Source: Lindgomyces ingoldianus (Eukaryota > Ascomycota > Dothideomycetes > Pleosporales > Lindgomycetaceae). Taken from it: a stretch of DNA of 64,000 nucleotides. A program made the translations under genes and the position numbers. Shown in pieces: positions 57,074 through 64,000 of this stretch. The stretch covers positions 104,054-168,053 of the forward strand of contig NW_022985186.1 of NCBI RefSeq assembly GCF_010093535.1. The letters are read 5' to 3'. Under the pieces are notes generated by a model. That model did not search any database and had not been told where the DNA came from. It saw only the letters and a list, made by a program, of their open reading frames with translations. Every line of letters begins with the position of its first letter. The first letter of the stretch is position 1.

Positions 57074-58353
57074 ATGCTCAGTTCGCGTGGAAGATATTTG
57101 GTAATATGGATCTCTGTCTTTACAGCTCTTGTTTTCGTCAGCCTTACCCTTCGGGTTCTGGCGCTGAGAAGGCAGAAGCGAGCATTGAGAGCGGACGACT
57201 ATTTGGTAGTCTTTGCTACCATTAACATGCTGGCTTTGGAGGGTTGCACTTTCTGGGGTACGTAGATTCCGACATTACGGATAGAGCACGGTTGACCTTG
57301 CATCGCAGCTATTCACAACGGCCTTGGATACCATGCGACGGAGTTGACATTGAGAGAGCTATCGATCCAGTTCAAGGTACGATACCACCCATTCCAGTCG
57401 GTTAGAACTCCGTCATGTCGAGAGGATCCTTCGGTCCTATGCTTGCTGCATATGCACTAACCAAGCCACACCTTCATAGTTAGAGTTTGCGGGCAATGTC
57501 ACATGGACACTATCCACGGTCGGCTGCAAACTAGCAGTCTTGAAACTCTACCTGGTCATATTTCAGGGCCCCAAGTTCAAGAGGGTGATTTGGGTTGTGA
57601 TGGCAGGCTGTGTCGTTTACGCCATTGTCTTAATTCCCATCTTCATCGCAGCCTGCAATCCAGTGAGGGCGAGCTGGGATCCCCTCCTCCACGAGGAGAA
57701 ATGCTGGCCATGGATGTACCACTCGCTTGCCGCGCTCTCGCTCAACGTGCTGCTCGACGTTACCATTGTTGCGATGCCGCTACCGGTGGTATGGAAAATT
57801 AAAATGCCAATGCGAAAGAAGGTTGGCGTAAGCGCCATGTTCAGTCTCGGTCTCTCGTACGCTATCTGCCCCAGTTACACATAAGGAAAGGCTTCCGCTA
57901 ACGCGCTCGTATAGAATCGTTGCTATCATGCTCTGGCGCCTCGGCACAACTGTGCAAGCTCTCCACAAACCCGCAGACTTTTCTTACGACCTCTACATCG
58001 TAGCACTCCAATCTCTCCTCGAGCTATGGCTAGGCCTCATAGCCACCAACTTCCCAACCATCGCGCCACTATTCCCCCTTCTATTGCCACCTCGCGTGAA
58101 GGAATACTTCTTATCCAGCGGGTCCTCGAAGATGAAGGGGGCTCCTGCTCGCGGCCCAATCAGGACCTTTGGAAGCAGTGGGCGGAATCCTCACCGGAAG
58201 GACTTCAGTCGGCTCTCGAATGATGATGTAACTGAGCTAGTTAACTTGGATTATGGAAAAGAGGGGATTTCTAGAAGGAGGGATATGGAGGTTTCGGTGG
58301 AGACGATTTCGAAGACGGATTTACCGAAGACTTCGGCGCAGCGGGTAGTGTAG
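57074..58353 (+). CDS. PTH11-like seven-helix membrane protein (fungal rhodopsin-domain family), 355 aa
   Basis: Exons 57074-57257, 57309-57376, 57480-57856 and 57915-58353 give 1068 nt in frame. The introns are 51, 103 and 58 bp, all GT-AG. There are seven hydrophobic helices: residues about 8-28, 42-60, 85-105, 119-140, 163-185, 200-215 and 230-265. Family marks are RALRADDYLV after helix 1, the ACNPVRASWDP loop with a following Cys-Trp, and a long hydrophilic C-terminal tail rich in Ser, Lys and Arg. Proteins of this large fungal family are plasma-membrane receptors or sensors, and many have no known ligand. It lacks the extra N-terminal CFEM domain. It may be unrelated to the metabolite genes, or serve as a sensor or transporter for the product (inference). 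Confidence 0.85.
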
Positions 58354-58791
58354 ATAAAGTGGTAGTGTATTCTAGTACTGCTAGCAGTCTAACTATCATT
58401 TCCAGTTAAAATCAAAACCAAAGGTTATTACCTGCCTATATTGTAGGTATAACAGAGGTAAGAGCTTGGAATAATATTATAAAACTCTTATTAAACTCTT
58501 CTAAGCAAATAGTTAAAGGTATTTAATTCTATTACATTTTCTTTATTACTTAGTAATTATATAGGTATTAAGAGTTTAACATATATTTTATAGTGTATAT
58601 CTTAATATTTCTATTTCTATTCTACGTTATTTATTTTATATACGATAGCAAATTTAAACACTAATAGTAGCTAAAGTATTTTACTAGTAAAGTTAGTATT
58701 AAATAGCTATAAGCTCTTATTAAGTAAACTTTAAAGTATTAATTATAGATTTAGTTAAAAGTAGAATTAGTAAAAAAAAAAAAAAAATCTA
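58354..58791. other. Transition to AT-rich DNA
   Basis: GC content drops sharply just after the stop codon at 58353; from about 58400 the sequence is TA-rich. A run of 15 A (about 58773-58787) precedes the next transposon. Confidence 0.5.
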
Positions 58792-58793
58792 TA

Positions 58794-60947
58794 ACATACT
58801 TCACAGGTGTACCGGCTACTCTGCTAAGACTCTTCTAAATCTACAATCTATTCTAACCTATATTAGCACTATTTAGTCCTACAAGGTATAATATTATATT
58901 ATATGCTATTCTAGTACTACCTCTACTCTATTTTTACATGTGTGTTGTAACGGCGCAGGCAAGACAATGGGTCCGAATGCGGTGGGAATCCACTCAGAGG
59001 CATATGGGAGTGCGTGGGGACTCTGAACCTGGGAATGCCATTGACACCTATAGGCCTTGTACAAAAGGATATCAGAAAACTACTGAGCTAGCTATGGGGG
59101 CGAGGTGCGACTAAATACATGAGGGAATAGGGGTAACAGCAGGGGTCGGGGCCAGGTCGAGTCAGGGTCGAGCCAGGGTCGGAGCCGATACGGGGACCCT
59201 TCGGATGGGTTCCGGGCGACCCGAGATGGAACGAGAATCGTTACATGTGTAAGATATATTCTACTTTATAGCACTATTTAGAGTGCCTTATAAGCTTATG
59301 CTTTATCTTAGTGTGCACTTTTTTCTTTCTTTTTTCTATTTTTACACGCTTTAAACTCTTTTAAAAATGTTAAGTGTAGGCTATTTTTAACTATAAAAGT
59401 AATTTTATACTATATCTACTTTTTTATGTAATTTATAACATGTAGTAGCTTTATTTACTGCTTTAAGCTTAGTAATGCCCTTTTATGCTAATATAAGTTT
59501 ATATATAACTATTACTACACTTTTAAGACCTTTTTAAAAGCCTTTACTATTAAACTTAGTAAGCTATCTACATGCTTTTAAATTTTTTATTAAACTAGTG
59601 TTAATTTTAACTTAAATTTTAAAGTATTACCTAGAGTTTATAATTACTAAGGCTTTTTATTAGTAAAAAGTAGTAATAAAGTGTGTAACTAAACTTTAAA
59701 CCCTATTATAACTTATTTTAAGTTAAATAAGACTAATTTAGCGCTTTAAAACTTCTCTTAGATATTACTAAAAGTAATTATAGTAGTAAAAGTGTGTTTA
59801 AAGCATAGCAAAAACTTAAGCTTTATAATATAAGTAATTTAGTTATATGTAAAAAATTTAGCTTAGCACTTATATACTTTCTTTAAAGACATAAAACAAC
59901 CTACACTAAGTAGCTATAAAACGTAAAATAAGTAAAAAAGTATATAAAAAGTAATAATTTTTTTATAGTATTATTAGAACTTAAAAGTGTTATAGCTTTT
60001 ACAGCTATTAATAACAAGTAGCTAGTACTCTCTAATAGTACACTTTTTTATATAGGTGTTAAAGTGCTCTAGCTACTAAAAACTAAGCTTATTTATTATC
60101 TAGCTATTTTTAAAGACTGTAATAACCTAGTCCTAGAGTATAGAATTCTTCTTGTACTAAAGTAGAGGGGTTGTAGCAGCCCTTAAAAATAATAAAAAGT
60201 AGAATAGCTTACTTTGTAGTGTTGATGCTCTAAATAACTATTATTTACTTTTACTTACTTTATTAGACTAACTTTAGCTATTTATATTACTTTAAAGCTA
60301 TATTAACTACTTTAAAGCTATTTAACTACTTTAGTTAATATCTAACTTATTATAAAGCTTATTTTATTAAAGTTATTTATATTTTTATTTTAAATACTAT
60401 ACTTAGCTTTTATATTAGCTAGTAGCTAGAACTAGTTTTAGATAACCTTAAAGTCTTTATAAAACCTCTTTTATAATTATACTTATAATTAAATTTAACT
60501 TTAAGCTTTAGTTAGTGTTTAATAATATACTAGGATAGTTTATACTAACATAGCTTAGATTACACTTAGTGTGTAAAGAATTAGCTATATTAGTAATAGT
60601 TATAAGCGAAAAAAGAAATCTTTACATAGCTAAGTTAAGTATATACTAAATAATTACTTTTTTAGTTTTACTTACCTTTTTTAATTTAGGCGTGTAATCT
60701 GCTTATAAAGGCTGTCTAGCGTGTTAATTGCTTAGTGTTGTATAAAAGATGTTGTAAAAGGCTGCAGCGTGTTATAGAGTAATTATTATGTCTTATTTAA
60801 CAGCCTAAAGCGTAAGCTATTCTCTAGCCTCTTTTAAAGATTCTAATTAGTATTGTTGTTAAGGCATTATAATGTTAGAATAGTTTTAGTAGGGTCTTAG
60901 CAGAGTAGCTAGCATACCTGTGTAGCTAGCACACCTGTGAGGTATGT
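58794..60947 (-). mobile_element. Fot1/pogo-like transposon relic (family P3) with nested solo LTR
   Basis: TA on both sides (58792-58793, 60948-60949). The ends ACATACTTCACAGGTG and CACCTGTGAGGTATGT are inverted repeats, continued by TCTGCTAAGAC. Without the solo LTR (58946-59245) the length is about 1.85 kb, full Fot1 size. The minus strand, read through stops near 60270-60050, gives the GIN..WAI..FIIFKG block and a following LGLGYYSL-like segment of the Fot1 transposase. Inactivated by RIP-type mutations. Confidence 0.78.
58946..59245 (-). mobile_element. Solo LTR, family L2, GC-rich and little mutated
   Basis: 300 bp, TGTAACGGCG ... AATCGTTACA (inverted relative to 19109-19416), with the perfect duplication TGTGT (58941-58945, 59246-59250). 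It keeps high GC content inside a heavily mutated Fot1 relic, so it arrived after most of the RIP in its host, or escaped RIP because solo LTRs are short. Confidence 0.9.
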
Positions 60948-61038
60948 TAAGTTATTAGAAAATAGTTTAAACTTAACGTATATATAATTATATATTATTT
61001 ACTAATTAGTTATAACTATAATAGTAATAACTTACTTA

Positions 61039-61905
61039 ACGTACCCTATAGACAAGTTGCTTATATACCTAAGTTACTTACTTTTGCTAAAACTATACTA
61101 TACTACTTGTTCTACACTAATGCATTTCTAATAACACTACTTAGATGTGTTAATAGAATATTAGATATAGCTTACACTTTAGGCTCTTAAATAGAATATA
61201 ATACCTTCTAAGCAATATGCTATAGCTACTTATAGAGTTTTTTTAAAAGATAAAAAACAACTAACGCACTAGATAACTTTTATAGGCTAATTCTATAGCT
61301 AACTTATAAAGGCTAGACAATAATAAAAAGTAGGTAATTATTAAGTATATACTTAAGCTAGATATATAAAGATTTCCCTCTTAGCTAGTAGCTGTAGCTA
61401 ATATAGCTAATTCTTTACATGCTACGTGTAATCTAGGGTATTTTAGTATAAACTAGTTTAGTACATTTGTTAAGTATTATCTAGAGCTTAAAGTAAAGTT
61501 TAAGTATATCTATAACTATAAAAAAGCTTTCTATAAGAATTCTAAAGTAATTTAGAGCTAGTTTAGCCTTATAGAGAATATTAAAGCTAAGTATAGAATC
61601 TAAAATAACAATATATACAACTTTAACTAGATAGGCTTTATAATAGGCTAGATATCTACTAGAGTAGTTGTTATAGCTTTAGAGAGATAAGAATAGCTAA
61701 AGGCAGTCTAACTAGATAACTAGAAGTAGACAACAACTGTCTAGAGTATTAATACTAAAGGGTAGGCTATTCCGCTCTTTATTATCTTCTAAGCTAGCAA
61801 TTACCTTTTAAACTAGTATAATAAAGAAAATCTACTCTAGAATTAGGTTATTACAGTCTCTAAGTATAGCTCTGTTATAATACTTACCTCTTAGCTAAGA
61901 CGTCT
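61039..61905 (+). mobile_element. Fot1-like relic (family P1, copy f), longest coding remnant
   Basis: Starts after TA with the P1 inverted repeat. Unlike the fold-back copies it continues past the spacer into the transposase core: the TTTV..INTKG.AIPLFIIF-like block at about 61725-61790, then an NYLLN-like and VITVSKYS-like stretch near 61850. The right end is missing. It therefore represents the autonomous parent type of the P1 fold-back elements, RIP-mutated. Confidence 0.72.
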
Positions 61906-62140
61906 AGTGATTTATAATTACAGATTGTCTTGTACTGTCCAGTACTTAGGCCTAGTTGTTAGGTGACAGCTTGTGAGTCGTCTATAGCGAGAACAAGAGA
62001 GTCGGCTGGACCGTCCGGGTGTACAGTCCGTCGCACCTACGTAAGAGGGGGAGTAGGAGGAGCAGCCAATTGTGGTTTGCCTTAGTGCTAGTATAGAGGG
62101 CAAGGGAAACGCTCTAATAAAAGACAGTATAGGAGTATAT

Positions 62141-62665
62141 CGTAACGGCACAGGCAAGACAATGGGTTCAAATGCGGTGGGAATCCACTCAGAGTCATAT
62201 GGGAGTGCGTGGGGACTTAGAACCTGGGAATTTCCATTAGCACCTATAGGCCTTGTATAAAGGATATTAGAAAACTACTAAGCTAGCTAAAAAAAAAAAG
62301 GTGCAACTAAGTACTTAAGTAAATAGAAGTAACTGCAGGGGACAGAGTTAAGTTATAGTTAGGGCTGATATAGTGTTTGCAGTGGTGACACTCGGATGCG
62401 TCGTCACCATAGTCGCACGATAGTCGGATGTGTCGTCACACGATGATCATGCGTCGGCACCATAGTCGTATGCATCTCAGCACAGTCTGTTGCCACGACT
62501 CACCCACTTATTTCGCATATATATAGACTCCTGCAAAGGACTCCTCTAGCAATAAATACAATGCAGTTCCTCATGCCTCTAGTGCCTCACATAGCTTCAC
62601 ATATAGGGACCCTTTAGATAGGATCTAAGCAACCTAAAATAGAATAATTTGTAAGAATTATTACA
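62141..62665 (-). mobile_element. L2 LTR interrupted by an L1 solo LTR; probable 3' LTR of a minus-strand element
   Basis: The two flanks of the nested LTR (62141-62368 and 62607-62665) align continuously with the L2 LTR at 58946-59245. Just beyond its end (62666-62678) the sequence CTACCCCCCTCTTTT is, on the minus strand, a polypurine tract ending TAG directly before the LTR start. That is the arrangement of a 3' LTR, with the element's interior to the right. The right part is strongly RIP-mutated. Confidence 0.75.
62374..62601 (-). mobile_element. Solo LTR, family L1 (long subtype), nested
   Basis: 228 bp, TGTTTGCAGTGG ... GCTTCACA, with the perfect 5-bp duplication TATAG (62369-62373, 62602-62606). 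Nearly identical to 31252-31479 in the other orientation. It is little mutated, in contrast to the host L2 LTR around it. Confidence 0.92.
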
Positions 62666-64000
62666 CTACCCCCCTCTTTTATAGGCTAATAGCTTTTATT
62701 TATAGTATGTAGAAAGTATTTAAACCTAATTTAAAACTAATTTAAATAAAATATAATAAAGTATAACTTGTTAATAAAAAAATTCTATTACTAAAAAAAA
62801 ACTAAACTAAAAACTTAATATAATACCTTTATTATAATGTTTTTGTTAAGTAGTAACTAGTAGTATAGTTATTATTAATATAGCAAATTAATTATTTATA
62901 GTAATAAGTGTTTACTTACTTTACTTATATAGTTTAGTTAATGTTATTAGTTTCTTTTTTAGCTATTATCTAATTCTTTACTATATAGGTATTATTATGC
63001 ACCTAACATTCTATAGCTTAGTCTACTAACTAATTATAGCATTAAAGAAAATTACTATACTGCTTTACCTCTCTTTTAGAGCCTTTTTAGAGGTGTTTTA
63101 AGTTATCTACTTTTAAGCTACCTATACTTTTACTTATAGCCTTTAAGTTAAGTTTTTATTTTATTTTTTTAAGTTAAAAAAATATAAGTATTATACTTTA
63201 ACTATATAATAAAAAATATAACTTTATATAAATATAGTTTAATACTACTAGAGTATAGTTTACTAACACACACATAAGTTTTCTTTTACTATAAAATTTT
63301 TTTTTAATTTTTTAAAGCTATCTTAAGCTATAAGCAGCAGCCTAAAATATAAGAAGTTAAAAAAAAAAAACCTTTTAAAGCTATTTTAAAGTCTACTTAG
63401 AACCTAGTGTAGGTAGTGTAAGTTATAAAGAGTTAGAAAGCTAGTCTTCCTACAGCTAGTGTCTAGGTAGCCTTATTCTACTAAAATACTAAGCTGCTTT
63501 GTTAGGTTTTAGCCTTAAAAGCTTTAGTATCTAACTTTTAAGTAAACATTATAGCGCTCTTAAGTAGCTAAAGATAAAGTAAAAAGAGTTTAAAAAAAGT
63601 CTAAAAAGAAAAGAAAAAAAAAGAAGAAAAAAAAGTCTAAACGTGTTTAATAGCTTACTATTAAACTTTTCTAATGTAATGTCTATAAAGTTGTAATACT
63701 AAAATACTACAACAGTTCATAAATGATCTGTAAAAGCAAAGCTTGCTTAGAGTAATTATCGCAACTGCTAATTAGAGAGCAATAAAAAGTAAGTCTATTA
63801 ACTATAAGAGGCTTATAGAGAGCTTAGACGCTAAGTGTCTTAGGCTGCTTGTCTAAAACACAGGCGCAACACTAGGCCTATGTAGGTGACGCTAGGTCCC
63901 TGTGCTCTTCTTACGCAATAGTAATAGTTAGCGCATTAAAGTAAGTTATTTAGGTTAAATAATAGTTACAGCATAATGCTTAGCAAAGTAGTATTAGATA
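62666..64000 (-). mobile_element. RIP-degraded retroelement interior (partial, runs off the window)
   Basis: TA-rich, stop-riddled DNA beginning with an inverted polypurine tract next to the L2 LTR, hence the 3' interior of an L2 retrotransposon in minus orientation (inference). No reverse transcriptase or integrase motif could be read in this part. The second LTR would lie beyond position 64000. Confidence 0.5.

Overview
The window looks like nuclear DNA of a filamentous ascomycete (Pezizomycotina) with a two-part genome. Protein genes have short GT-AG introns (46-104 bp) and fungal family signatures. They sit in GC-balanced islands inside long AT-rich tracts that are full of TA-rich, stop-riddled transposon relics, the pattern left by repeat-induced point mutation (RIP, C to T mainly at CpA). 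I cannot name the species.

Layout. 1-10.5 kb is an AT-rich repeat tract with Fot1/pogo-like and Tc1-like relics and solo LTRs. 10.5-19.4 kb is a GC-balanced but mostly degenerate island: a 30-bp minisatellite, a mutated fungal kinase-like pseudogene, a broken unknown ORF, one intact gene for a 344-residue protein made of two similar halves (16838-17872), and a solo LTR. 19.5-34 kb is again AT-rich, with fold-back Fot1 derivatives, Fot1-like copies that share one internal deletion, and small non-autonomous LTR elements. From 35.0 to 41.5 kb lies a serine beta-lactamase/transpeptidase-like gene that has lost its 5' part and is split by an LTR element with a clear 5-bp target duplication; that LTR element itself carries a 129-bp MITE and a full-size Fot1 relic. 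A Tc1-like relic follows.

From 43.96 to 58.35 kb is an intact 14.4-kb gene island that reads like a secondary-metabolite cluster: a microsomal cytochrome P450 (minus), a secreted berberine-bridge-enzyme-type FAD oxidase (plus), a short-chain dehydrogenase (plus), a second paralogous FAD oxidase (plus), an EthD-domain protein (plus), a UbiA-superfamily membrane prenyltransferase or terpene cyclase (minus), and a PTH11-like seven-helix membrane protein (plus). No polyketide synthase, NRPS or soluble terpene synthase is visible. The UbiA protein is therefore the best candidate for the scaffold-forming enzyme, with the P450, the two oxidases, the SDR and the EthD protein as tailoring enzymes. For every spliced gene I checked that the exon lengths sum to an open frame.

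58.4-64 kb returns to AT-rich transposon DNA: a Fot1-like relic carrying a solo LTR, another Fot1 relic, and an LTR that contains a second nested solo LTR and borders a minus-strand retroelement running off the window end. Dating by nesting is possible at several loci because target-site duplications are still readable.
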